Assembly: GCA_963836405.1 (NCBI GenBank) | Contig: CAWIJL010000017.1 | Span: forward strand, 1-64,000 | DNA from: CAWIJJ01 sp963836405 | Lineage (GTDB): Bacteria > Acidobacteriota > Terriglobia > Bryobacterales > Bryobacteraceae | Length of the DNA stretch: 64,000 bases | Reading direction: 5' to 3' | Shown here: positions 21,760-30,082 of the stretch, piece by piece | How positions within the stretch are numbered: the first letter of the stretch is position 1 | How the letters are laid out: each line of letters begins with the position of its first letter | Position numbers and translations under genes: made by a program | Notes under the pieces: model-generated | Told to the model about the DNA's origin: nothing | The model's input: only the letters and a program-made list of their open reading frames with translations | Databases searched by the model: none

Positions 21760-23142
21760 ATGGCAAGAGAATTTACGTTGGTTCCAAGAGCGGTAGAGCG
21801 CGTGGAAACGCGATTCCGGCGCATTGTGACGCCGCTTCCGCATCCCGAGTCCGTAGCGACTCTCCAGAAACTTTACGAGTTTGAACCTCGCGCCATGCGC
21901 GGGCAGCCTCCGGTGGTGTGGCAGCGGGCCGAGGGGTTCCAGGTGTCGGACGCCTGGGGAAACCAGTGGATCGACTGGACGAGCGGCGTGCTCATCGCCA
22001 ACGCGGGGCATGGACGCAAAGAGATCGCCAAGGCCATCACGGACCAGGTGCAGGCGCAACTGCTGATGAGTTTCTCTTTCGCCAATCAACCGCGGGCGCA
22101 ACTGGTGGAGAGGCTGGTCTCGATACTACCGGAGCCGCTCAAGAAGGTGTTCCTGTTCAGCGTGGGGTCCGAAGCGGTGGAGTGCGCGATCAAGCTCTGC
22201 CGCACCTGGGGCGTCAAGACCGGCGGCCGCAACAAACACGTGATCGTCTCGTTCGACAAGGCGTTTCACGGGCGGACGCTCGGTGCGCAGCAGGCGGGTG
22301 GAATTCCGGAGTTGAAGGAGTGGATCGTCAACCTGGATCCGGGGTTCGTGCAGGTGCCGTTCCCCGATGGCTTCCGCACGCGTGACGTTTCCTTCGAAGG
22401 ATTCGAGCGGGCTTTGCGCGAGCACGGCGTGGAATCGCAGAACGTGGCCGGAGTGATGCTGGAAACCTATCAGGGCGGCAGCGCCGCGTTCGCCCCGGTT
22501 CCGTACATGCGCGCATTGCGGCAGTGGTGCGACGGCCACAAGGCGCTGCTGGTGTGCGATGAAATCCAGGCGGGCTTCGGGCGCACGGGAACGCTGTGGG
22601 GCTTCGAGCAATACGGCATCGTGCCGGACCTGGCCGTGTTCGGAAAGGGCATCTCGGGCTCGCTTCCGCTTTCCGCGGTGGCCGGCCGCCCGGACGTGCT
22701 GGACCTCTACGCACCGCTGAGCATGACGTCCAGCCACGCCGGCAACCCTGTGTGCTGCGCGGCTGCGCTGGCTTCGGTGGACCTGGTGGTGAACGAAGGA
22801 CTGGCCGAGCGCGCGCGTGCCGGAGGCGCGCTCCTGCATCGCCGGTTGAACGCCATGGCCTCGCGGTTTCCGCAAATCGGCTGCGTGGCGGGAAAGGGCC
22901 TGGTGGCGGGCGTCGCGTGCGTGAAGCCGGGCAGCACGGAACCGGATGACGGCCTGGCGTTCGAGGTGGTGCGCGGAGCCATGGAACGGGGCGTGCTGAT
23001 GTTCGCTCCGGTCGGCTTCGGGATGGCCACGGTGAAGATATCGCCCCCGCTGGTTATACCGGACGAAGCGATCGAAGAGAGCGTGGACGTGCTCGAAGAG
23101 GCTTTCGCCGCGGCGGTGAACGCGGGCGCGGCAGTCGCGTGA
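21760..23142 (+). CDS. Class III PLP-dependent aminotransferase
   Basis: A member of the 4-aminobutyrate/acetylornithine aminotransferase family. It shows the SVGSEAVECAIKLCR motif, the DEIQAGFGRTGTLWGFEQYG block and the PLP-lysine in AVFGKGISGSLPLSAV. I chose ATG 21760 (MAREFTLVPRAV); alternatives are 21724 and 21727, which overlap the divergent cytochrome promoter. The natural substrate cannot be told from sequence. It is followed by a Gfo/Idh-type dehydrogenase overlapping its stop, so the two probably act in one sugar or amino-sugar pathway. Confidence 0.88.
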   Translation: MAREFTLVPRAVERVETRFRRIVTPLPHPESVATLQKLYEFEPRAMRGQPPVVWQRAEGFQVSDAWGNQWIDWTSGVLIANAGHGRKEIAKAITDQVQAQLLMSFSFANQPRAQLVERLVSILPEPLKKVFLFSVGSEAVECAIKLCRTWGVKTGGRNKHVIVSFDKAFHGRTLGAQQAGGIPELKEWIVNLDPGFVQVPFPDGFRTRDVSFEGFERALREHGVESQNVAGVMLETYQGGSAAFAPVPYMRALRQWCDGHKALLVCDEIQAGFGRTGTLWGFEQYGIVPDLAVFGKGISGSLPLSAVAGRPDVLDLYAPLSMTSSHAGNPVCCAAALASVDLVVNEGLAERARAGGALLHRRLNAMASRFPQIGCVAGKGLVAGVACVKPGSTEPDDGLAFEVVRGAMERGVLMFAPVGFGMATVKISPPLVIPDEAIEESVDVLEEAFAAAVNAGAAVA

Positions 23143-24305
23143 TGCACGTTCTGGTGGTTGGCGGCGGCATGATCGTGCACGATCAGATCCTGCCGTCGCT
23201 GTACCAGTTGCAGCGGCTGGGGCGCATCGGCGAAATTTCGGTCTGCGCCTCCACTCATGAAACCGTGAGCCGGCTCGCCGGTGCGGAGAGCCTGCGGCGC
23301 GCTTTTCCCGCGCAGCGGTTCCACATGTATCCGGAGGCGCCCGCGCCGGAACGGCAGCCGGAACTCTACCGGGAATTGATCGCGCGCATGCCGGTCCGGC
23401 AAATGGTAGTGGTGGCGCTGCCCGACCAGATGCACCACGCCGCCATCATGGAGGCGATCCGGCACGGCCAGCACGTGCTCGCGGTTAAGCCGCTGGTGCT
23501 TCGCCATGCCGAAGCGCAGGAGATCGCGCGTGCGGCCCGGGAGCGAGGCGTGCTGGTGGCCGCGGAATATCACAAGCGCTTCGACGACCGCAGCCTGATG
23601 GCGCGCACAGCGTACCGCGAGGGCCGCTTCGGAGAATTCCGGCTGGGCACCGCGTGCCTGCTCGAGAAGTGGTACTACCGCCATTCGAATTTCCAGAACT
23701 GGATGACGGTCGAGAATTCCGATGCATTCACGTACATCGGATGCCATTATGTCGACCTTGTGGCGTTCATCACCGGGCTCGCGCCGGCGGCAGTGAGCGT
23801 GTACGGCATTCGCGACCGGTTCCCCAACGGGCGCGAAGGCTGGTTGTGGACCGACGCGCGCGTCATCTGGGAGAACGGCGCCTGCCTGAACGTACAGAAC
23901 GCGCTGGGCTTTCCGGATGCGGCGCCGGGCAGCAACACGCAAGGGCTGACGATGTACTGCTCGGGAGGCGAGCGCGGCGGGTGGCTGTCGCATTCCGACC
24001 AGTACCGCGGATTACAGCACTGCCATGCGAATCCGGAGGCCTACAGCGAGCCGAGCCCGGACTACTTCCAGTATGTCGATTTCGGCGGACCCGGCCTGGT
24101 TCCGGTGGGCTACGGCTACCGCTCCATCGAGGCCATCGTGGCGGCGGCGCTGCGCGTCAACAGCGAAGGGCCGGCGGTGCTGGATGAGATCGACGCGGCC
24201 GGAATTCTGGCGACTCCCGCGAACAGCAGCTATAACGAGCGTGTGATCGAGGCGGCGCGGGCGTCGATCGCGAACGGCGGCGAAGAAGTGCGTTTTTCCT
24301 CTTGA
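23142..24305 (+). CDS. Gfo/Idh/MocA family oxidoreductase
   Basis: An NAD(P)-dependent dehydrogenase-like protein of 387 residues. The Rossmann fold begins MHVLVVGGGMIVHDQILPSL. The family lysine context is HVLAVKPLVLRHAEAQEIA, close to the canonical EKP motif but with V instead of E before KP. The C-terminal half is the usual alpha/beta substrate domain, with WMTVENSDAFTYIGCHYVD. The start is ATG 23142, sharing one base with the aminotransferase stop (a GTG codon immediately precedes). Substrate unknown, probably a sugar or cyclitol derivative. Confidence 0.85.
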   Translation: MHVLVVGGGMIVHDQILPSLYQLQRLGRIGEISVCASTHETVSRLAGAESLRRAFPAQRFHMYPEAPAPERQPELYRELIARMPVRQMVVVALPDQMHHAAIMEAIRHGQHVLAVKPLVLRHAEAQEIARAARERGVLVAAEYHKRFDDRSLMARTAYREGRFGEFRLGTACLLEKWYYRHSNFQNWMTVENSDAFTYIGCHYVDLVAFITGLAPAAVSVYGIRDRFPNGREGWLWTDARVIWENGACLNVQNALGFPDAAPGSNTQGLTMYCSGGERGGWLSHSDQYRGLQHCHANPEAYSEPSPDYFQYVDFGGPGLVPVGYGYRSIEAIVAAALRVNSEGPAVLDEIDAAGILATPANSSYNERVIEAARASIANGGEEVRFSS

Positions 24306-24309
24306 CCGA

Positions 24310-24335
24310 CGAAGACCTTCGTAGTAAGGTCTTCG
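24310..24335. promoter_or_regulatory. Candidate BlaI operator
   Basis: A perfect 10-base inverted repeat, cgaagacctt and aaggtcttcg, around a six-base centre (cgtagt), three bases before the blaI-like start codon. Autoregulation through a dyad at the promoter is standard for BlaI/MecI repressors. A TTGACC sits at 24303-24308, but no good -10 follows at normal spacing. Confidence 0.65.
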
Positions 24336-24338
24336 TAG

Positions 24339-24716
24339 ATGCCGCCGAAACCCACGGAAGCCGAACTGGAGATCCTGGCCGCGTTGTGGAGCCTGGGATC
24401 CAGCACCGTGCGTGAGATTCACGCCGAAATCTGCAAGCGCAAACCCGCCCAGTACACCACCGTCTTGAAGCTGCTCCAGATCATGACGGAAAAGGGACTG
24501 GTGCGGCGCGACGAGAAGCAGCGGGCACACGTCTACTCCGCCAGCCGCGCGCGCGAGTGGACGCAGAAGCAACTGGCGGGCGATCTGATCGACCGCGCGT
24601 TCGGCGGGTCGGCGCGAAGCCTGTTGATGGGCGCACTCTCGGCGCGGAAAGCATCGGCGGCAGACCTCGAAGAGATGCGGCGTTTGCTGGACGAGTACGA
24701 AAAGGAGAACCGATGA
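24339..24716 (+). CDS. BlaI/MecI/CopY family transcriptional repressor
   Basis: A 125-residue winged-helix repressor with the BlaI pattern: PTEAELEILAALWSLGSSTV, then YTTVLKLLQIMTEKGLVRR (recognition helix and wing), and a C-terminal dimer helix. In this family the repressor is cleaved or released when the partner M56 membrane peptidase senses a signal. Here two such peptidases follow, the first with an ATGA overlap. It probably represses this operon through the dyad at 24310-24335. Confidence 0.92.
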   Translation: MPPKPTEAELEILAALWSLGSSTVREIHAEICKRKPAQYTTVLKLLQIMTEKGLVRRDEKQRAHVYSASRAREWTQKQLAGDLIDRAFGGSARSLLMGALSARKASAADLEEMRRLLDEYEKENR

Positions 24717-26497
24717 GCGCACTGGAAACCCTGGTGAACACGTCTCCCGCGCAGGCGCTGGGCGAAGCGCTGTTCCATTTTCTATGGGAGGGAGCGCTGA
24801 TCGCGGGGCTGCTGGCCGGTGCGCTGTGGTTGGCGCGTCCGGTTTCCGCGCGGGTTAGGTACGCCATGTCGTGCGCGGCGATGCTGGCAATGCTGCTCGG
24901 CTTCGCGGCAACGGTGGCGTGGTGCTGGCCGGACAGCGCGGAAACTGTATCCGCGGAGCCGTTGCGGCCGGACGGCGCGCGGGAGCCTGTGGCAACCGCC
25001 GCGACGCCTTCGGTGCCGGTGCCGGTCTCCTTCGCCGAGGATCTCCGCTGGGCCGCTCCGCTCTGGGTCGCGGGCGTGTGCGTTCTGCTTTTCTACCGCG
25101 CGGGAAGCTGGCTGATCGCGCTGCGATTGCGCCGGGTGGGCACGTGCGCCGCACCGGCAAGCTGGCAGCGGCGGCTCGACGGCCTGGCGCGGGACATGCG
25201 GCTCTCGCGGCCGGTGGCCCTGCTCGAGTCGATTGTGGCGGAAGTGCCGGTGGTAGTCGGCTACGTGAGGCCCGCGATTCTGACGCCCATCGGTATGCTC
25301 GCGCAGTTGCCGGTGGCGCAGGTGGAGTCGATCCTGCTGCACGAGCTGGCGCACATCCGGCGGGCGGACTACCTGGTGAATCTGCTGCAAACGGCCGTAG
25401 AGGCGTTGCTGTTTTATCATCCCGCGGTCTGGTGGGTGTCGAGCCTGCTGCGTGCGGAGCGGGAGAACTGCTGCGACGATGCCGTGCTGGCGTTGCGGCC
25501 GGATGCCCGTGCGTATGCCGAAGCGCTCGTCACCTTGGAACGAACCCGCTGGCGTGCGCCGGAGGCCGTGTTTGCGGCTAATGGCGGTAGTCTGCTCAGG
25601 CGCATCCGGCGCGTGCTGGGCATGCCGCAGGGGCAGGCACTGGCGCTGCCCGCGCTGGCTGCGGCTCTGCTGTTATTGACGGCGGGCGCGGCATTGACGG
25701 CCTGGCAGGAACCCGCTCCTCCGCCACCACCACCTCCACCGCCGCCGCCGGCAGCGCAGCCGAATTCGCCGCCACCGCCGCCTCCCCCGGCACCACCTGC
25801 CAAACCCGTTCAGACGCCGGTGCCGCCGCCACCTCCGGCGCCACCTCCGCCCAAAGGCTATGCGATGTGGATCTCGCAGGATGCGGCGTACATCATCAAC
25901 GCGGAAGAGCTCGCCGCGTTTGAGCGGCTCCGGACCGACGCCGAACGGGAGCGCTTCATCGAACAATTCTGGGAGCGCCGCGATCCGACGCCGGGCACGG
26001 TCCGCAACGAATACAAGGAAGAGCACTATCGCCGCATCGCTTTCGCGAATGAGCATTATTCCGAAACCGGCAGAGCGGGATGGCAGACAGACCGCGGACG
26101 CACGTACCTCCAGTATGGGCCTCCGGACGAAAAGGAAGTCCTCCCTTCCGGAGCGGCCGCGCAGTGGGAGACATGGCGATACAGGGCCGCCGGTTCCGGG
26201 ACCCCAACGGAAGTCGTATTCCGGCAGACGGAGAACGGCTTCAACTTCTACTTTGGGAATCCCCGGCAGTTGGTGTCGAATGAGCCGCCGGGATCGTACT
26301 GGCAAATCGTAGCAGCGCCGCTCAAGTATGCCGAGGCCGTGATGGGCGCTCTCAAGCACAGAGGATTTCCCGCTCTCATGACGCCGGGACCACCCAACCT
26401 GGTGCGCGTTCTGGTTGGACCCTACACCGACGCCGCCGCGTTGAACAAGGCGAAGACAGAACTCGAAGCGGCGGGTTTCCGGCCCATCCGGAGATAA
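24713..26497 (+). CDS. BlaR1-like M56 peptidase with GWxTD and SPOR-like domains
   Basis: A 594-residue membrane protein. Residues 1-330 form an M56 domain: hydrophobic segments at the N-terminus, the zinc motif HELAH in LLHELAHIRRADYL, ENCCDDAVL downstream, and a last membrane segment near 315-335. A proline-rich linker (about 333-383) follows. Next is a GWxTD domain (GRAGWQTDRGRTYLQYGPPDE, split near 460-480). The final 70 residues (YWQIVAAPLKYAEAVMGALK to VGPYTDAAALNKAK) look like a SPOR peptidoglycan-binding domain. The BlaI overlap says it is the signalling partner. The sensing ligand is unknown; SPOR suggests cell-wall status. Confidence 0.85.
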   Translation: MSALETLVNTSPAQALGEALFHFLWEGALIAGLLAGALWLARPVSARVRYAMSCAAMLAMLLGFAATVAWCWPDSAETVSAEPLRPDGAREPVATAATPSVPVPVSFAEDLRWAAPLWVAGVCVLLFYRAGSWLIALRLRRVGTCAAPASWQRRLDGLARDMRLSRPVALLESIVAEVPVVVGYVRPAILTPIGMLAQLPVAQVESILLHELAHIRRADYLVNLLQTAVEALLFYHPAVWWVSSLLRAERENCCDDAVLALRPDARAYAEALVTLERTRWRAPEAVFAANGGSLLRRIRRVLGMPQGQALALPALAAALLLLTAGAALTAWQEPAPPPPPPPPPPPAAQPNSPPPPPPPAPPAKPVQTPVPPPPPAPPPPKGYAMWISQDAAYIINAEELAAFERLRTDAERERFIEQFWERRDPTPGTVRNEYKEEHYRRIAFANEHYSETGRAGWQTDRGRTYLQYGPPDEKEVLPSGAAAQWETWRYRAAGSGTPTEVVFRQTENGFNFYFGNPRQLVSNEPPGSYWQIVAAPLKYAEAVMGALKHRGFPALMTPGPPNLVRVLVGPYTDAAALNKAKTELEAAGFRPIRR

Positions 26498-26509
26498 GGC
26501 AGGACTACG

Positions 26510-28234
26510 ATGAACGCACTTTCCAAACTGGTGGAAACACCGCTGGCGCAGGCGGTTGGCGAAGCGTTGTTTCATTTTCTCTGGCAGGGAACAGTGATTG
26601 CCGCACTGTTAGCCGCGCTGCTGATGGTGCTGCGCCCGCGACCGGCACGGGTCCGCTACGTTGCAGCGGTCGTCGCCTTGCTGGCTATGCCCCTGGCGTT
26701 CGCCGCGACGCTCGCCTGGTTGTGGCCGGACAGCCGCGCCACAGGTTTGCTGCGACTGCCGGCGACAGGCGGACTGACCGAGGTTGCGGCGGCCTCCTCG
26801 GGGCCGAGCCAAACGCTGCCTTTCGCCCTCTCCGAGCGGCTCCGCTGGGCGGCTCCGCTTTGGCTGGCGGGAGTGTGCGTGCTCCTCATCTGCCGCGGCG
26901 CAAGCTGGGTTGCGGCGCAGCGGTTGCGGCGGCGGGGCACGTCTCCGGCGCCAAAGACCTGGCAGACGGCCTTGGACGATTTGGCGCGGAGCATGAAACT
27001 CGCGCGGCCGGTGTTGCTGCTCGAATCCTGCCTCGCGGAGGTCCCGGTGGTCATCGGATATCTGCGGCCCGCGATCCTGGCGCCCGTGGGTATGCTCGCA
27101 GGGCTGCCGGCGGCACAGGTGGAAGCCGTCCTGCTGCACGAACTGGCGCACATCCGGCGCGCGGACTACCTGGTGAACCTGCTGCAGACGGCAATTGAAG
27201 CGCTTCTCTTCTATCACCCCGCGGTGTGGTGGGTGTCGAACCTGGTGCGCGCGGAACGGGAGAACTGTTGCGACGATGCCGTGCTGGCGCTGCGGCCCGA
27301 TGCGCGCGTGTACGCCGAAGCCCTGGTCACCCTGGAACGTAGCCGCTGGCGCGTACCGGAGGCCGCAGTCGCGGCAAACGGCGGCAGCCTGCTCCGGCGG
27401 GTTCGCCGAATGCTCGGCAAACCGCAGGGGCACACCCTCACGCCCGCACTGCCGGCTGCCGTGCTGCTGGTATCGGCGGTCGCGGTGTTGACCGCCTGGC
27501 AGACGCCGGCTCCACCACCGTCCCGGCAAGCGATGACGCCCTACGAAAAGTGGGTACGCGAAGATGTGGCCTATATCATCCGCGACGAAGAGCGTGCCGC
27601 GTTCGAACGGCTCCAGTCGAACCCGGAACGGGAGCAATTCATCGAACAGTTCTGGCTGCGGCGCGATCCGCTCCCGGGCACACAAGTGAATGAGTTCAAA
27701 GCAGAGCACTACCGCCGCATTGCCAACGCGAACGAACGGTTCTCCGAAGCCGCTGTGCCTGGATGGAAGACAGACCGCGGGCAGGTCTACATCATCTACG
27801 GCCCTCCCGATGAAAAGGAAACGCGCCCGTCGGATCCCGCCGGCGCCTCCGAGGTGTGGCGCTACCGCGTCGGGTTCGACGTCGTTTTCCGGCAAACGGG
27901 CTCAGGCTGGGCCCTCTCACCCCAGGACGGCCCCACGTTCGATGGCGTGGCGACCGGCGACGCGATGGCCTTCGCGCCGCGCCACGCACAGGTTCGGGTC
28001 ATTCCCGGGCGAGTCGCGACCGTGACGGTGCCGCTCAACTTCGCGAGCGGCCTGGTCAGCGTCTCCGGATCCGCGGACGGCTGGAAATTCGAGGAAACTG
28101 TGAACGCCGCGGCCACGAACGTCTTTTCGAAGCGTGCCTCGTTGCCGCCGGGAGCTTACGTCCTGGAAGTCACGGCGAAAGACCTTGCTACCGGCGTTGT
28201 CTACAAAGAGCTTGTCCGCTTCCAGGTTCACTAG
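26510..28234 (+). CDS. BlaR1-like M56 peptidase with GWxTD domain (paralogue)
   Basis: A 574-residue paralogue of the preceding gene, alike over the whole M56 domain. HELAH is in LLHELAHIRRADYL; ENCCDDAVL and the ANGGSLLRR segment are shared. The proline linker is short. A GWxTD domain (VPGWKTDRGQVYIIYGPPDE) follows. The end is a beta-sandwich-like domain (RVIPGRVATVTVPLNFASG) rather than SPOR. It starts 12 bases after its neighbour. The tandem duplication with exchanged C-terminal ends suggests two sensors feeding one repressor. Confidence 0.85.
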   Translation: MNALSKLVETPLAQAVGEALFHFLWQGTVIAALLAALLMVLRPRPARVRYVAAVVALLAMPLAFAATLAWLWPDSRATGLLRLPATGGLTEVAAASSGPSQTLPFALSERLRWAAPLWLAGVCVLLICRGASWVAAQRLRRRGTSPAPKTWQTALDDLARSMKLARPVLLLESCLAEVPVVIGYLRPAILAPVGMLAGLPAAQVEAVLLHELAHIRRADYLVNLLQTAIEALLFYHPAVWWVSNLVRAERENCCDDAVLALRPDARVYAEALVTLERSRWRVPEAAVAANGGSLLRRVRRMLGKPQGHTLTPALPAAVLLVSAVAVLTAWQTPAPPPSRQAMTPYEKWVREDVAYIIRDEERAAFERLQSNPEREQFIEQFWLRRDPLPGTQVNEFKAEHYRRIANANERFSEAAVPGWKTDRGQVYIIYGPPDEKETRPSDPAGASEVWRYRVGFDVVFRQTGSGWALSPQDGPTFDGVATGDAMAFAPRHAQVRVIPGRVATVTVPLNFASGLVSVSGSADGWKFEETVNAAATNVFSKRASLPPGAYVLEVTAKDLATGVVYKELVRFQVH

Positions 28235-28236
28235 CG

Positions 28237-29886
28237 TCACCGGACCTTTCGGAAGCGCAGGTCCCACACCCGGTCCTGGCTGACGCTCAATTCGTTCACC
28301 TTGCCGGACGGGTCGCGCAGAAACCGCAGCATGGTGCCCTGATAGCTGAAGGCGTCGTGGTAAGCGGGATTCAGCGGAATGCGCGTGTCGGGCCTCCGCC
28401 GCAGCACCAGGCCGTTGTTCTCGAGCGCAATCTGGAACGTCACCTCCGCCTCGTCGCTCACGTACTCGCCTGTCAGCGACTGTAGGTCCGTTTCCGATGA
28501 TGCCCCTCGCTCCACCTTTTCGAAATAGTCGCCGGGGTCGATGGAACCGGGCAGGCGAATCCGGGTCGGCATGCCGGAGCCATTGGAGATTACCGTGGCA
28601 CGGCCCTCCTCACCCACCGCGAAAACGTTCGGCTCGATGGGCCGGAACACCTGGGCTCCTGCACGAAGCTGGCCCTCGCGGAAATCGATCACGCGCGCGG
28701 AGGAATCCCGCGAGCTCCGGTATACTCCGGCGAGCGTCTGCATTTGCGCGGCATCCAGGCTCATCGTGGCGGGAGACGGCGGGGGCGCCGGAATGGCAAC
28801 GCCGAGCATCGCGTCGGCCACCTGCCGGCCCATTTGCGCAGCGTTGGCGCTCGACGCATTGCACAGCACGGCCACCGATACTCCCTGTTCCGGATAGCGG
28901 GCCAGCCACGCCCTGTAAGCGGCGGTGGCCCCGCTGTGGCTCACTTCGGGAAGGCCGTGCCACTTGCCGACATTCAGGCCCAGGGCGTACACGATCTCCT
29001 GGCCGCTGTTGAGCCGGGCCCGCTGCTGCTGCTTCTGCACCAGTTCGCGGCCGCCCAGTTTCGCGTCCGTGTAGTTCTGATTCCAGCGCAACAGGTCGCT
29101 CACGGTGGTCAGCAGCCCTCCGTGACCGTAGGTGTCTTCGAATGGCATTTCCTGACGGATGGACCCGTTCCCATCGTTGTAGGCGATAGCCCGGTTGCGC
29201 ACGATGCGGCGGAAATCGTCCCGCCACTCCGTATTCATCATGCCCAGCGGCCCGAAAATCGATTCCTTCGAAAACACGGCGTGGGATTTTCCCGAGAGCC
29301 TGCCCACCAGCATGGCCGCCAGGCTGTAACCGCTATTCGTGTAGGAGTAAGTTGTGCCCGGCGGGTAATTCAGGGCGCGCTGCCGGCTGAGAATTTCGAG
29401 TACGTAGGCGTGGGTATAAACGCGGGTGGTGCGCGGCCAGCCGGCAATGGCTTCGATGTTGCCCCAGTCGCGCAGCCCGCTGGTATGCGTCAGCAGATGG
29501 CGGATGGTTACGGGCTCCAGATACTCGGGGAGTTCCGGGAAGTACTTGCGGACCGAATCGTCGAGCGACAGCTTGCCCTGCTGCTCCAGCAGCAGCACGG
29601 CGAAAGCGGTGAACTGTTTGGAGATCGAGCCGGCCTCGAATACCGAATCCGGGGTAATGGCGATGGAATGCTCCAGGTCGGCCATGCCGTAGCCGGCGCT
29701 CAGCACCGGCGTTCCGTCGATTCCGGCCGCCACCGCGCAGCCGGGCGTGTCGGTATGGTTGTAACGCGCAAAAATGGCGGATGTGCGCGCCTTCAGGTCG
29801 GGGGGTGGCGCGATGCGCTGGGCCAGCGCGGCGCCGCCGATCAGGAGGCAGACCAATACCTGCCGGGTAACGGAGCGGAGAAGCAT
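28237..29886 (-). CDS. Serine hydrolase of the class C beta-lactamase family
   Basis: A secreted or periplasmic 549-residue protein of the beta-lactamase/AmpC/penicillin-binding fold. I start it at ATG 29886 behind aggaa, giving the signal peptide MLLRSVTRQVLVCLLIGGAALAQ. Catalytic motifs are SISK (S-x-x-K), YTN in TYSYTNSGYSLAA and HSG in EVSHSGATAAY. The last 200 residues are a beta-rich domain common in such esterases. It converges on the BlaI/M56 operon two bases from its end. Beta-lactamase activity is not certain; many relatives are esterases or peptidases. Confidence 0.88.
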   Translation of the reverse strand: MLLRSVTRQVLVCLLIGGAALAQRIAPPPDLKARTSAIFARYNHTDTPGCAVAAGIDGTPVLSAGYGMADLEHSIAITPDSVFEAGSISKQFTAFAVLLLEQQGKLSLDDSVRKYFPELPEYLEPVTIRHLLTHTSGLRDWGNIEAIAGWPRTTRVYTHAYVLEILSRQRALNYPPGTTYSYTNSGYSLAAMLVGRLSGKSHAVFSKESIFGPLGMMNTEWRDDFRRIVRNRAIAYNDGNGSIRQEMPFEDTYGHGGLLTTVSDLLRWNQNYTDAKLGGRELVQKQQQRARLNSGQEIVYALGLNVGKWHGLPEVSHSGATAAYRAWLARYPEQGVSVAVLCNASSANAAQMGRQVADAMLGVAIPAPPPSPATMSLDAAQMQTLAGVYRSSRDSSARVIDFREGQLRAGAQVFRPIEPNVFAVGEEGRATVISNGSGMPTRIRLPGSIDPGDYFEKVERGASSETDLQSLTGEYVSDEAEVTFQIALENNGLVLRRRPDTRIPLNPAYHDAFSYQGTMLRFLRDPSGKVNELSVSQDRVWDLRFRKVR

Positions 29887-30082
29887 AATCGGTTCCTGCG
29901 CAATAGGATACACCGCCCTGGCGGCCGCCAAGGAGCTTCATGAATTTATTGTTGCGGCCTTGCGGCGGGATGCGCCATATTGGAGTTGTCGTCAAACAGC
30001 CGTGTAGAGCGCATCCGCAGGACCAAAGTCGAAAGCCGTCCCGATTCCGCTCTCGGGCTGTGTGGCGGGGGGACGAATTTCG
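29887..30082. other. Intergenic region before the Mg-sensor/permease pair
   Basis: About 200 bases containing the divergent control regions of the serine hydrolase and the MgtE-like gene. A ggcggggggac ribosome-binding region precedes the ATG at 30083. I looked for an M-box-type Mg riboswitch and could not support one by eye. Confidence 0.35.

Noticed and set aside
29887..30082. Mg-sensing riboswitch (M-box or mgtA type) before the MgtE-like gene.
   Set aside because: No conserved core could be recognised by eye; a covariance search would be needed.
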